Below, piece after piece: positions 29,920 through 38,786 of a stretch of 64,000 nt of DNA. The notes under the pieces are model-generated. The model saw only the letters and a list, made by a program, of their open reading frames with translations, was not told the origin of the DNA and made no database searches. A program made the translations under genes and the position numbers. The number at the start of each line of letters is the position of its first letter. Positions within the stretch are counted from its first letter, which is position 1. Source of the DNA: Eubacteriaceae bacterium (GTDB taxonomy: Bacteria > Bacillota > Clostridia > Eubacteriales > Eubacteriaceae); contig JAFRBB010000069.1 in assembly GCA_017405085.1 (NCBI GenBank), positions 1 through 64,000 on the forward strand, in the 5' to 3' direction.

Positions 29920-31254
29920 TCAAATACGCTTGATTCTTTTTTCAAAATTGTTAAAACGTAAGCACATCAGTATCGCGCGAACGAACCAATCAACATACAT
30001 CGCGTACCATACGCCGAGCACATCCCAATGAAGCACCATTACAAAGAAATAAGCAAGCCCCACCCGGAAAAGCCACATACATCCAATGGAAACCAGCATT
30101 GTAAATGTTGTGTCAAACCCCGCGCGAAGGGCGTAAGGAATCGTAAAGCCCAACGGCCAAATCACCATTGCCAGGCAATGCGACAGAGTAAGAGCTGCCG
30201 CGTATCCGGCGGCATCGGGGGACAAATTAAAAAATCCGATAAAATACCATCTGCCAAATCCAATGATCGAACACAAGACAGCGAGCATCGCATAGTTGAG
30301 CGCAACCAGCCATTTCGTGTACATTTTTGCCTGATCAATTTCCCCTGCGCCGATACATTGTCCGACAACCGTAATGGTCCCGTGACCAATCGCGTTTCCC
30401 GGCAGGTACAGAAAATTGACCAACGTCCCGGCGACGGAAAATCCCGCGATCGCAGCGGTTCCCAACGTCGAAACCAAAGACGAAAGCATAATTTTCCCGA
30501 AATTAAAAAGCCCGCTTTCCACACCGTTGGGAATTCCGACACTCAAGATAGCCATAATGTCTTTTCTCTTCGGTTTAAGCGCGTCAATCGAATCAATGCG
30601 AATGACGTTTTTCTTATTTTGAATACAAACAGCCATGACGACGCAAGCGAAAACCCTGGAAATGAGCGTCGGCACAGCCACCCCTTCAACACCCCAATGC
30701 AGACCGAAAATACAAATGGCATTACCCGCAATATTAATCAAATTCATCGCAATCGACACAATCATCGGCAGTTTAGTGTTGTTCATCGATCGGTAAAGCG
30801 CGGCAAAAGAAGTATAGACCGCCAAAAAAGGAAATGACAGAGCAATGATTCGAAAATATCTTTCGCCATTATCCAAAACCGCGGCTTCCGCCTGCCCGTA
30901 AAGCAAGGTGAGAATTTCCCGATTAAAAAAGGTGAACGCAATGGCCACGCTCACAGAAAACACGAGGACAATCAATAGCAGTTGACCCGCAGCCCGCCGC
31001 GCGGTTTCATCTTCTTTTTTTCCGAGATATTGAGAGCAAACCACAGCGCCCCCTGTTCCGAGGGCCATTAAAATCTGGATGATGAGTTGACCGATCGCGT
31101 CAACCAGAGACACCCCCGAAACGGCGACTTCTCCCACTGCCGCCACCATCAACACATCAACCATTCCCACCAGCATCGTAAAAGTCTGCTCCAAAACCAG
31201 CGGGTAAATGATTTTAAACAAGTCCATTTTGCTATAGCGTAAATTTGATGCCAT
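29920..31254 (-). CDS. MATE-family efflux transporter
   Basis: 444 residues, 12 membrane segments. MATE/NorM pattern: IIYPLVLEQTFTMLVGMVDVLMV at the N-terminal end, GTGGAVVCSQYLGKK in the first repeat, and the matching GNAIGHGTITVVGQCIGAG in the second. Exports cationic or other compounds with Na+ or H+. The AAAGGGG box is rather far (16 bases) from the first ATG. First of three MATE genes in this window, all single genes. Confidence 0.9.
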   Translation of the reverse strand: MASNLRYSKMDLFKIIYPLVLEQTFTMLVGMVDVLMVAAVGEVAVSGVSLVDAIGQLIIQILMALGTGGAVVCSQYLGKKEDETARRAAGQLLLIVLVFSVSVAIAFTFFNREILTLLYGQAEAAVLDNGERYFRIIALSFPFLAVYTSFAALYRSMNNTKLPMIVSIAMNLINIAGNAICIFGLHWGVEGVAVPTLISRVFACVVMAVCIQNKKNVIRIDSIDALKPKRKDIMAILSVGIPNGVESGLFNFGKIMLSSLVSTLGTAAIAGFSVAGTLVNFLYLPGNAIGHGTITVVGQCIGAGEIDQAKMYTKWLVALNYAMLAVLCSIIGFGRWYFIGFFNLSPDAAGYAAALTLSHCLAMVIWPLGFTIPYALRAGFDTTFTMLVSIGCMWLFRVGLAYFFVMVLHWDVLGVWYAMYVDWFVRAILMCLRFNNFEKRIKRI

Positions 31255-31380
31255 TTCTATAATTGCAAACCCCTTTCACTCATATATCTCAATCTTAATA
31301 CGTGTATCAAAATCTTTCAATTATTTCTTATGATATATTTTTATGTTTAAAGGCTTTGCAAAAGCACTATGTATTCACAA

Positions 31381-31417
31381 AAAAAACACAGAGTCGTCAG
31401 CACAACTGACAACTCTG
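31381..31417 (-). terminator. Terminator after lon
   Basis: CAGAGTTGTCAG and CTGACGACTCTG pair on the minus strand around five bases, then TGTTTTTT. Confidence 0.85.
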
Positions 31418-31432
31418 CACTTTCTTGTTTGA

Positions 31433-33808
31433 TTATAAAATGACAGACGCGTAATCTGTGTTTTCATCGATTTTTTCAGGTTTTAAATCAAAATGGATAT
31501 CATAAGCCGGAAGAGACAAACCGAGAGCTTCTCCCAAAACATCATCGATGGTTTCAGCGAAAACAAAAGTTAATTGTTCCTTCACTTCTTCCGGAATATC
31601 TTCTAAGTCCGCCTTGTTTTCTTTAGGAAGAATGATCCGTGTGATACCGCTTCGCTGCGCTGCCATCACTTTTTCTTTGATGCCGCCAACGGGAAGCACT
31701 TCCCCGCTTAACGTAATTTCTCCGGTCATAGCCAATTTGCTGTCAACGGCCTTTCCGGTAATGAGTGACGCCAAAGCCGTCGTGATGGTCACGCCGGCAC
31801 TGGGACCGTCCTTGGGTGTCGCCCCCGCAGGGACATGAATATGTGTGTCAAAATGACTGTACTCAAAGCCGAGGCTCTCTTTTCCGAAACGCGAGCGAAT
31901 GAGGCTCATCGCGATGGTCGCGCTTTCCTTCATCACATCACCCAACTGGCCGGTCATAATCAGATGACCGCTCCCCGGCATAAAAGTCGCCTCGGTAAAC
32001 AGAATCTCTCCGCCGACGGCAGTCCATGCCATTCCCGTGACAACACCCGGCGCTTTTGCTTTGCCGGCTTGATCGTGATGTCTTTTTTTATGTCCGAGAT
32101 ATTCTTCCAACTCTTCGGCGTTCACATGAATTTCCTTGGCTTTTCCCGAAACGATTTTTTCCGTGGTCATTCGGGCAAGCTTGGACAGTTCTCGGGTCAA
32201 CCCCCTTACGCCGGCTTCCGCCGTATAATCCTCGATAATTTTCATCATGGCTTCATGAGAAACGGTGAATTGCTTTTCGGTTAAGCCGTGCTCCTCAAGA
32301 ACCTTCGGCAAGAGATGCTCTTCGCCGATATGCATTTTTTCCGCAGTGGTATAACTCGAGAGTTCAATGATTTCCGCGCGATCAAGCAGCGGTCCCGGAA
32401 TCGTGGAAGCATCATTGGCCGTTGCGATGAAAAACACATCCGACAAATCATAGGGCACTTCCAAATAATGATCGGCAAAAGTGCTGTTCTGCTCGGGATC
32501 AAGGACTTCAAGAAGTGCCGCTGATGGATCCCCTTGATAAGACACACCGAGTTTGTCAATTTCATCTAGGACAAAAACCGGATTGGTCACGCCGGCGTTT
32601 TTTATTCCTTTGATAATGCGCCCCGGCATGGCGCCGATATAGGTACGTCTGTGACCGCGAACCTCGGATTCATCCCGCACGCCGCCTAAACTGGCCCGCA
32701 CGTATTGCCGATCCAATGCTTCGGCAATGCTTCTGCCAAGGCTTGTTTTTCCGGTTCCGGGAGGTCCCACCAAAAGCAAAATCGTCCCCTGCTTGTCTTG
32801 TTTGAGCTTCATCACGGCGATATGTTCAATGATGCGTTTTTTGACATCCTCAATACCGTAGTGATTAGCGTCTAAAATCTCTCTGGCACGGTCAATATCA
32901 ATCTCGTGTTTTTCCGTCGTCCAAGGCATATCCAAAAGCCAATCGAGGTACGTCATGATAATATTGTTTTCCGAACCACCCTGTTGGGATGCTTGAAGCC
33001 TTTTTAATTCTTTTCGGGCAACTTTTTTTACTTCCTCCGGCATATCGGACGCCTCAATACGGCTTGCGTAATCGTCCGCCGGATCGTCATCCTCACCCAA
33101 TTCGCTTTCGATATTTTTAAGTTGCTCGCGAAGCATCGCCTCGCGATAGTTTTTATCTTTTTCACGACTGTATTTTTTGCTGATTTCAAGTTGCAAATGA
33201 ACTGTATCTTTTTCGTGAATGAGATGATCAATAAATTTGAGCGCACGGCGCTTCTGAGAATTAATTTCCAGAATTTCCTGCTTTTCCGCTTGGGAAATGC
33301 TCATCATCGGCACCACATAACCGATAATTTCCTTCACGCCGTTCAGTTCGTCAAGCAACTTGAGAAAATAATCGGCGCCGCGGAAATTTTCGCCGATTTG
33401 ACGCAGCAAATGCTTGATATACTCTGCCATTTCGGCATCTTCATCTTCGGATAAATCCGGCCAATCCGGATGTTCAACATATTCCGCCCGAAGACCTTCT
33501 CCGTTATTGGTAATCTGAACGATATTCACCCGTCTCAGGGAATCAATATCGACAATATAACCATTCTCCGCTTCTTCAATGCGGTTAAAACGCAGAAGCA
33601 CGCCGATACGATAAAAATTATCTTCTGTCAACCCCTCATAATCATAATAGTTTTTTGTCGCCACCCCGACAGCCATAGTATTGCTGTCGCCGATGTATTT
33701 TTTGATATTTGAACCGATGACGTCACTTACAAAAATGCGATTATGAATTCCGGGGAAAATCACGGTTTCCGTAATGGGAATCACCGGTGCTTTGGTCAGT
33801 TGTTCCAT
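31433..33808 (-). CDS. lon: ATP-dependent Lon protease
   Basis: 791 residues. N-terminal substrate-binding LON domain (about 8-205), coiled coil, AAA+ module with GPPGTGKT at 348-355 and VFVLDEIDKL as Walker B, and a C-terminal protease domain with the Ser in KDGPSAG (about 670) and the Lys in GGIKEK (about 711) as dyad. Degrades damaged and regulatory proteins. It lies 12 bases after a MarR-family regulator on the same strand, so the two appear to be one transcript. No heat-shock (CIRCE) repeat is seen in front of either. Confidence 0.96.
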   Translation of the reverse strand: MEQLTKAPVIPITETVIFPGIHNRIFVSDVIGSNIKKYIGDSNTMAVGVATKNYYDYEGLTEDNFYRIGVLLRFNRIEEAENGYIVDIDSLRRVNIVQITNNGEGLRAEYVEHPDWPDLSEDEDAEMAEYIKHLLRQIGENFRGADYFLKLLDELNGVKEIIGYVVPMMSISQAEKQEILEINSQKRRALKFIDHLIHEKDTVHLQLEISKKYSREKDKNYREAMLREQLKNIESELGEDDDPADDYASRIEASDMPEEVKKVARKELKRLQASQQGGSENNIIMTYLDWLLDMPWTTEKHEIDIDRAREILDANHYGIEDVKKRIIEHIAVMKLKQDKQGTILLLVGPPGTGKTSLGRSIAEALDRQYVRASLGGVRDESEVRGHRRTYIGAMPGRIIKGIKNAGVTNPVFVLDEIDKLGVSYQGDPSAALLEVLDPEQNSTFADHYLEVPYDLSDVFFIATANDASTIPGPLLDRAEIIELSSYTTAEKMHIGEEHLLPKVLEEHGLTEKQFTVSHEAMMKIIEDYTAEAGVRGLTRELSKLARMTTEKIVSGKAKEIHVNAEELEEYLGHKKRHHDQAGKAKAPGVVTGMAWTAVGGEILFTEATFMPGSGHLIMTGQLGDVMKESATIAMSLIRSRFGKESLGFEYSHFDTHIHVPAGATPKDGPSAGVTITTALASLITGKAVDSKLAMTGEITLSGEVLPVGGIKEKVMAAQRSGITRIILPKENKADLEDIPEEVKEQLTFVFAETIDDVLGEALGLSLPAYDIHFDLKPEKIDENTDYASVIL

Positions 33809-33820
33809 AACGACCTCCTT

Positions 33821-34240
33821 TTATGATAGTTTTCTCAGCAAATAGATGAGCTGATCGATTTCTTCTTCGGTCAGCGCGCTTTCAATACGTTCGACCAGAC
33901 GCATCTGCGCTGCTTCTTCGGCTCCTGCAATCTGCTCGCCTTTTTCCGTCAAACGAATGAAACAGACGCGTTTGTCTCTGCTCGAGCGCTCTTTATACAC
34001 ACATCCGTATTCTGAAAGCCTGCCGATCAATTCCGTCACCGTTGGTTTTGAAATCTCACCATAATCCGCAAGCTCGCTGAATGTCATTTGTTGATGCGCA
34101 TGAATCACTCTCAAATAAGCAATCTGTTTCGGTGTTAAATCCTGACAAGCGCAAGCGGCTTTGGCTTGAGCGCTGCATTCATAGCCAAGCTTAACAAAAT
34201 TGATGTAAGCCTCAAACAGGCTTTGGTTTTTACATCCCAT
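33821..34240 (-). CDS. MarR-family transcription regulator
   Basis: 139 residues from the ATG at 34240, six bases after GGAG; an ATG at 34252 has no box. Winged helix with FSELADYGEISKPTVTELIGRL as reader and DKRVCFIRLTEKG as wing. Unusual cysteines: MGCK at the start and CSAQAKAACAC before the DNA-binding part, which could bind metal or sense oxidation. Probably represses its own operon with lon, since repeats of TTAGTTAGG type flank the promoter. Confidence 0.85.
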   Translation of the reverse strand: MGCKNQSLFEAYINFVKLGYECSAQAKAACACQDLTPKQIAYLRVIHAHQQMTFSELADYGEISKPTVTELIGRLSEYGCVYKERSSRDKRVCFIRLTEKGEQIAGAEEAAQMRLVERIESALTEEEIDQLIYLLRKLS

Positions 34241-34255
34241 CATAAACTCCATTAT

Positions 34256-34335
34256 TTAGTTTGTATTTACCTAATCTTTTTTTATTATAGGCACGGTATC
34301 CATTTTTGTCAACCGTAAAAGATAATTAGTTAGGC
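34256..34335 (-). promoter_or_regulatory. Candidate MarR operator half-sites
   Basis: TTAGGTAAATACAAACTAA (34274-34256) just downstream of the -10 and CCTAACTAATT (34335-34325) upstream of the -35 share TTAG/CTAA arms. They bracket the promoter, as expected for repression by the MarR protein. Binding is inferred only. Confidence 0.4.
34284..34312 (-). promoter_or_regulatory. Promoter of marR-lon
   Basis: TTGACA and TATAAT, exactly 17 bases apart, on the minus strand. Confidence 0.87.
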
Positions 34336-34425
34336 TTTACTTAAGTATTTAAAGACTAGATAACATTTTCTGAATCATTTAAACTATATTCACGATTTAA
34401 TTCTGATGTGGTGAAAAAGCAATAC

Positions 34426-34456
34426 AAAAAAGCCGGCAAAAATACCGACTTTTATA
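34426..34456 (-). terminator. Weak terminator after the second MATE gene
   Basis: AAAGTCGG and CCGGCTTT pair on the minus strand with one mismatch, followed by TTTTG. Moderate quality. Confidence 0.5.
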
Positions 34457-34480
34457 TTTAACAGTTTGACGGTCAACTGG

Positions 34481-35926
34481 TCAACTGTTTAACGCGGGGT
34501 CTTTTATCGAAATGTTGGCTTTCGCTTTTTCTTCCATCGGTTTGATATCCTGAAGTGTGACCACACGCATAAGCGTAAGGGAAAGCAAGAATCCGCAAAT
34601 TTCCGCAATGGGAAATGCCCACCAAATGATGTTCTCGGCTCCAGGCAAAAGTGATAATCCCCATGCGACAGGCAAAGCAACGAGAATCATGCGCACCAAA
34701 GACACCCACAATGAGTAATAACCATGCCCGAAAGCCTGAAAAATACCTTGATAGGCAATATTGGCGCCGATAAAAACATACCCGATTGTGACAATTCGTA
34801 TTGCCGTGATGCAGAGTCCTTGAACTTCCGAAGATAAAGCGAAAATTCCGGATAATTGCTCAGCAAATATTTGGAAAGCCACCATACCGATCGCCATTAT
34901 GCCAATGGTATAGATTAACCCCCAACGTACTCCCTGTTTCACGCGGTCGGCGTCGCCTGCTCCATAATTGTATCCGATAATCGGAATCATGGCATTATTC
35001 AACCCGAATGCCGCGAACATAACAAATTGCTGAAGCTTATAATACACGCCGTAAGCCGTTACCGCATTTTCCGCCACAGCTCCAAAAATAATATTGACAC
35101 CATAAGTCATAAAAGACATGAGTGCTTGCATCACGATCGCCGGCAATCCAACCTGATAGATGGCTTTGATATAACGCCATTCAGGTTTGATATAAGAGAA
35201 AGATGTATCCATGACATCACGATTATAAATATAATGAAAAACCGCATCCAAAATAAACGAAACCACTTGACCGATCACTGTCGCAAGAGCTGCACCTTCA
35301 ATCCCCATCGCCGGTAATCCAAACATCCCGAAAATAAAAACAGGATCAAGAATAATATTGGTCATTGCGCCAGCAATCTGAGCAATCATCGATAAAGTCG
35401 TCTTGCCCGTTGCCTGAAGCAGCTTTTCATAGGAAACAAACATGGAAGCCCCGAAAGAGAAAATCATACAAATTCGCAAATATGATATCGCCATTTTGGA
35501 TACCTCCATATTTTGCGTTTGGCTACTCACATAAGGTACGGTTCCAAAAATGCCAAAGGCCAAAAATACTAGGTAGATGATAAAAGCGACAAAAATGGCG
35601 TTACCTGCAATTTTACTGGCTTTTTCACGATTTCCCTCACCCAGTGTTCGGGAAATAATTGCGTTGATGCCCACTCCTGTTCCAACGCCTACAGCAATGA
35701 GCAACATCTGAATCGGATAAGAAAGGGTCAACGCATTGACGGCAATATCTCCCATATGTTCACCCGGTATGCCACTGACAAAATAAGTATCGACAATGTT
35801 GTACAGCGCTTGAACCATCATCGAAAGAATCATCGGGATGCCCATTTGAAACATCAATGCTCCCATTGGTGCCGTTCCCATTTTTGTTACAGAATCTGAG
35901 CTTTTTTTCGTCCGTAATCCAGCCAT
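34481..35926 (-). CDS. MATE-family efflux transporter
   Basis: 481 residues, 12 membrane segments. MATE pattern with MGIPMILSMMVQALYNIVDTYF near the start and GVGTGVGINAIISRTLGEG in the first half. This subtype (MepA/DinF-like group with YNIVDTYFVSGI) is often multidrug-related. A GGAGGTTAGTGA box precedes the ATG. A terminator-like hairpin lies directly upstream of that box, suggesting attenuation. Confidence 0.9.
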   Translation of the reverse strand: MAGLRTKKSSDSVTKMGTAPMGALMFQMGIPMILSMMVQALYNIVDTYFVSGIPGEHMGDIAVNALTLSYPIQMLLIAVGVGTGVGINAIISRTLGEGNREKASKIAGNAIFVAFIIYLVFLAFGIFGTVPYVSSQTQNMEVSKMAISYLRICMIFSFGASMFVSYEKLLQATGKTTLSMIAQIAGAMTNIILDPVFIFGMFGLPAMGIEGAALATVIGQVVSFILDAVFHYIYNRDVMDTSFSYIKPEWRYIKAIYQVGLPAIVMQALMSFMTYGVNIIFGAVAENAVTAYGVYYKLQQFVMFAAFGLNNAMIPIIGYNYGAGDADRVKQGVRWGLIYTIGIMAIGMVAFQIFAEQLSGIFALSSEVQGLCITAIRIVTIGYVFIGANIAYQGIFQAFGHGYYSLWVSLVRMILVALPVAWGLSLLPGAENIIWWAFPIAEICGFLLSLTLMRVVTLQDIKPMEEKAKANISIKDPALNS

Positions 35927-35944
35927 TCACTAACCTCCTTAAGT

Positions 35945-35990
35945 CAAAAAAAGCGTAAATCCGTTGTTAATCCGGATTTACGCTTTTTCG
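35945..35990 (-). terminator. Terminator-like hairpin in the 5' leader of the MATE gene
   Basis: On the minus strand AAAAAGCGTAAATCCG pairs exactly with CGGATTTACGCTTTTT around a 9-base loop, ending in a run of seven T, and lies only a few bases before the GGAGG box of the MATE gene. A possible promoter (TTACGA, 17, TAAAAT) is upstream near 36010-36040, so the hairpin would be in the leader of the gene. Confidence 0.7.
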
Positions 35991-36098
35991 CCACACGATT
36001 GTTTTTATTAACTTGTGTATTATTTTAACAGATAAATTATTTTTTCGTAAGTATTTTTTTAATTTTTTCCTAAGCACAAAGACTTTGTTTGTACAACA

Positions 36099-36138
36099 CA
36101 AATACACCCCTAAACGATTTAATCTGCTTAGGGGTATT
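36099..36138 (-). terminator. Terminator after pckA
   Basis: CCCCTAA and TTAGGGG pair around a 14-base loop, extended by AATAC/GTATT with a one-base bulge. The T run on the minus strand is imperfect. Confidence 0.55.
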
Positions 36139-36154
36139 GTTAAAAATTTATTTT

Positions 36155-37729
36155 TTATTCGACGACCGGCCCCGCCGCGATGACTTCCTCGCTCATATTA
36201 TTGTATTGTTTAAAGTTTTCGACAAAATGTTTTGCGAGATCTTTGGCGGTTTTGTCATAGGCGTCTTTATCCGCCCATGTGTTTTTGGGAATCAAAACTT
36301 CAGAAGGCACATTGGGACAGGTTAACGGCACTTCCACGTTGAAAATATCATCATGAGTATATTCGACGTTTTCCAGTTCACCAGCTGTTGCCGCCGCGAC
36401 AATGGCACGGGTGTACGCTAGCTTCATACGTTTGCCGACGCCGTAGGCACCGCCGGACCATCCGGTGTTGACAAGGTAAACATTACAATCGTAGGTGTCA
36501 ATGCGGTTTCCGAGAAGCTCCGCGTAACGCGCTGCCGCCAAAGGCAAAAACGGCGCGCCGAAACAGGTGCTGAATGTGGTCTGGGGTTCTGTGACACCGC
36601 GTTCAGTACCAGCCAATTTACTGGTATAACCGCTGACAAAATGATACATCGCCTGATATTTATTGAGCTTAGCCACCGGCGGCAACACACCGAAAGCATC
36701 GGCTGTCAAGAAAATAACGGTTTTCGGATGACCGCCCACACTCGGAATCACCGCGTTGGGAATGTATTCCAAAGGATAGCCCACACGGGTATTTTGTGTG
36801 TATTTGGCGTCACTATAATCCGGAACGCCATTTTCGTCCAAAACGACATTTTCGCAAACTGAACCGAATCGAATTGCGCGGTAAATTTCAGGTTCGCTCT
36901 CTTCCGTCAGGTCAATGCACTTGGCAAAGCAACCGCCTTCAAAATTGAAAATGCCGTTTTCGCTCCAGCCGTGTTCATCATCACCGATGAGTCCTCGGTT
37001 GGGATCAGCGGATAAAGTAGTTTTTCCCGTTCCGGACAATCCGAAGAATAGCGCTGTGTTGCCATCATCATCCACATTGGCAGAGCAATGCATCGGAAAG
37101 ACATCTTTCTGAGGCAAAAGGAAATTCATGGTAGAGAACACAGCTTTTTTGATTTCGCCGCAATACATCGTCCCGGCAACTAAGATCACTTTCTTTTTGA
37201 AGTTGAGAATGACCGCAGCCTCACTGTGGGTGCCGTCAACAGCGGGATCACACTGATAGCCTGGAGCGGCAATAACAGTAAAGCCCGGAACAATGGCTTT
37301 TGCAGCTTCATCATCTTCGGGTGTGATAAAAAGATTGTTTCCGAAAAGATTCTGAGCAGCAAGTTCGTTAATAACACGAATCTCTAATTTATAATCTTCA
37401 TCAGCGCCGACATGACCGTTAAACACATAAACTTCATCGAGACCATTCATATAAGCGATCATTTTGTCGTAAAGCGCGTCAAATTTATCTTCGGCAATGG
37501 GCATATTGACTTTTCCCCATTCGACAATGTCATGGGACACTTCATCATCGACAATAAAGCGATCATCAGGTGAACGACCGGTATATTTGCCCGTATTAAT
37601 TACAATCGCGCCGGTATCAGATAACACACCTTCTTTTTTTGCCAATGCGCGTTCCACCAGAAACGGCGCCTTCGCGTTGGCAATGGCATCGGTATGGATG
37701 CCAAGATAACTTAAATCAACTTTATACAT
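36155..37729 (-). CDS. pckA: Phosphoenolpyruvate carboxykinase (ATP)
   Basis: 524 residues, the ATP-dependent family. [16 protein letters not shown] is the P-loop, followed by IGDDEHGW, and RSPDDRF near the N-terminus. Interconverts oxaloacetate + ATP with PEP + CO2 + ADP; in anaerobes it often runs toward oxaloacetate. Single gene with an AAGGAGAACAA box. A possible extended -10 (TGGTAAAAT) lies near 37795. Confidence 0.96.
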   Translation of the reverse strand: MYKVDLSYLGIHTDAIANAKAPFLVERALAKKEGVLSDTGAIVINTGKYTGRSPDDRFIVDDEVSHDIVEWGKVNMPIAEDKFDALYDKMIAYMNGLDEVYVFNGHVGADEDYKLEIRVINELAAQNLFGNNLFITPEDDEAAKAIVPGFTVIAAPGYQCDPAVDGTHSEAAVILNFKKKVILVAGTMYCGEIKKAVFSTMNFLLPQKDVFPMHCSANVDDDGNTALFFGLSGTGKTTLSADPNRGLIGDDEHGWSENGIFNFEGGCFAKCIDLTEESEPEIYRAIRFGSVCENVVLDENGVPDYSDAKYTQNTRVGYPLEYIPNAVIPSVGGHPKTVIFLTADAFGVLPPVAKLNKYQAMYHFVSGYTSKLAGTERGVTEPQTTFSTCFGAPFLPLAAARYAELLGNRIDTYDCNVYLVNTGWSGGAYGVGKRMKLAYTRAIVAAATAGELENVEYTHDDIFNVEVPLTCPNVPSEVLIPKNTWADKDAYDKTAKDLAKHFVENFKQYNNMSEEVIAAGPVVE

Positions 37730-37883
37730 TTGTTCTCCTTCTTTGTTTAGGACAATCGACAGAACGCTTGTCTTTTATATTGATAAAAACACAATTGCAT
37801 TTTACCACAAATTGATAAGCGTGTCTCTAAAAAAACCTTAAAAATGAAATTATTTCTAACCATTTTTCATTTTTAAAGACATT

Positions 37884-38561
37884 TTATAGGTTTTGCATTG
37901 TTAATCGTTCGGAAACTGCATGTAATTTATTTTTCATTTCATTATAATCCGGGCAAAGCTTAGATACGTGATCCCAGAAACGCGAGGAATGGTTCATTTC
38001 GAGCAAATGACAACATTCATGAATCACCACATAATCGATGGCATCCGGCGGCGCCGCTATTAAGCGATAACTGAAATTAATATTGCCTTTTCCTGAACAA
38101 GATCCCCAACGTTTGCTCGCTCTGCTTATTTTGACAGCCGCGGGTTTAACATGGATCTTCGGGGCGTAAACACCAACACGCCCGGTCAAATAGGCAGAGG
38201 CCAGTTGTCGATAAAAGTCAATCACGCTAAGTCTGATTTCTTCGGGGCTCAATCCTGATGGCATGTGAATAAAACCGTTTTTTTGATCCAAAAATATTCG
38301 ATCGGTATTTTCTTGATGGATTGTGTATTCATATCCCAACACAAGCACAGAAGCGCCGTAATCCATCACAAATGATTTCTTCATTCGCTCTCTCATTTTT
38401 GCCCGGCTTTGATGTTTTTCAATCCATTGACGCTTTTGCTTGACAAAGGCGTCAATCTCTCGAACAGGCATGCGCTTCGGTGCCCTGGCAATCAATTCTC
38501 CTTCTTCGGTTATCTGAATGGCCAAATGTTTTCTGTTTGAACGAATGAGTTTGTACTTCAT
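37884..38561 (-). CDS. YgjP-like (DUF45) metallopeptidase
   Basis: 225 residues. The zinc motif HECCH sits in VVIHECCHLLEMNHSSRFW, with the third ligand expected in the NHSSRFW part; KRWGSCSGKGNINFSYRL before it is the family hallmark. Members of this SprT/M48-like group are largely uncharacterised. A second, smaller family member is at 62428. Single gene. Confidence 0.85.
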   Translation of the reverse strand: MKYKLIRSNRKHLAIQITEEGELIARAPKRMPVREIDAFVKQKRQWIEKHQSRAKMRERMKKSFVMDYGASVLVLGYEYTIHQENTDRIFLDQKNGFIHMPSGLSPEEIRLSVIDFYRQLASAYLTGRVGVYAPKIHVKPAAVKISRASKRWGSCSGKGNINFSYRLIAAPPDAIDYVVIHECCHLLEMNHSSRFWDHVSKLCPDYNEMKNKLHAVSERLTMQNL

Positions 38562-38718
38562 AGAAGAATAATCCTCCTAATTGAGCTCGAGCTATCCGAT
38601 TAATGTTCCGCTTAAAACAGTATGCTAATCGCCATCATTTTCACCCTTCTCTTAAACTATATCATTTTGGGCTAAAAAAACAATTCCGTCAATACCTCTG
38701 AAAATATATTTTCCAAAG

Positions 38719-38750
38719 CAAAAACGTCCGCAGATCACCGCGAACGTTTG
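38719..38750 (-). terminator. Terminator after the P-type ATPase gene
   Basis: AAACGTTCGC and GCGGACGTTT pair on the minus strand with one mismatch, followed by TTG. It lies about 37 bases past the ATPase stop. Confidence 0.65.
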
Positions 38751-38786
38751 AAAAAGAGAGATATATGAATGATGAGGGTTAAAAGC

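Noticed and set aside
29756-30031. Small plus-strand gene between the Crp-family and MATE genes
   Set aside because: No ribosome binding site, no domain, and half of it lies opposite the MATE gene.
30028-30837. 269-codon plus-strand frame opposite the first MATE gene
   Set aside because: Composition (Arg, Asn, His) and position are those of a shadow of a hydrophobic gene; no start signal.
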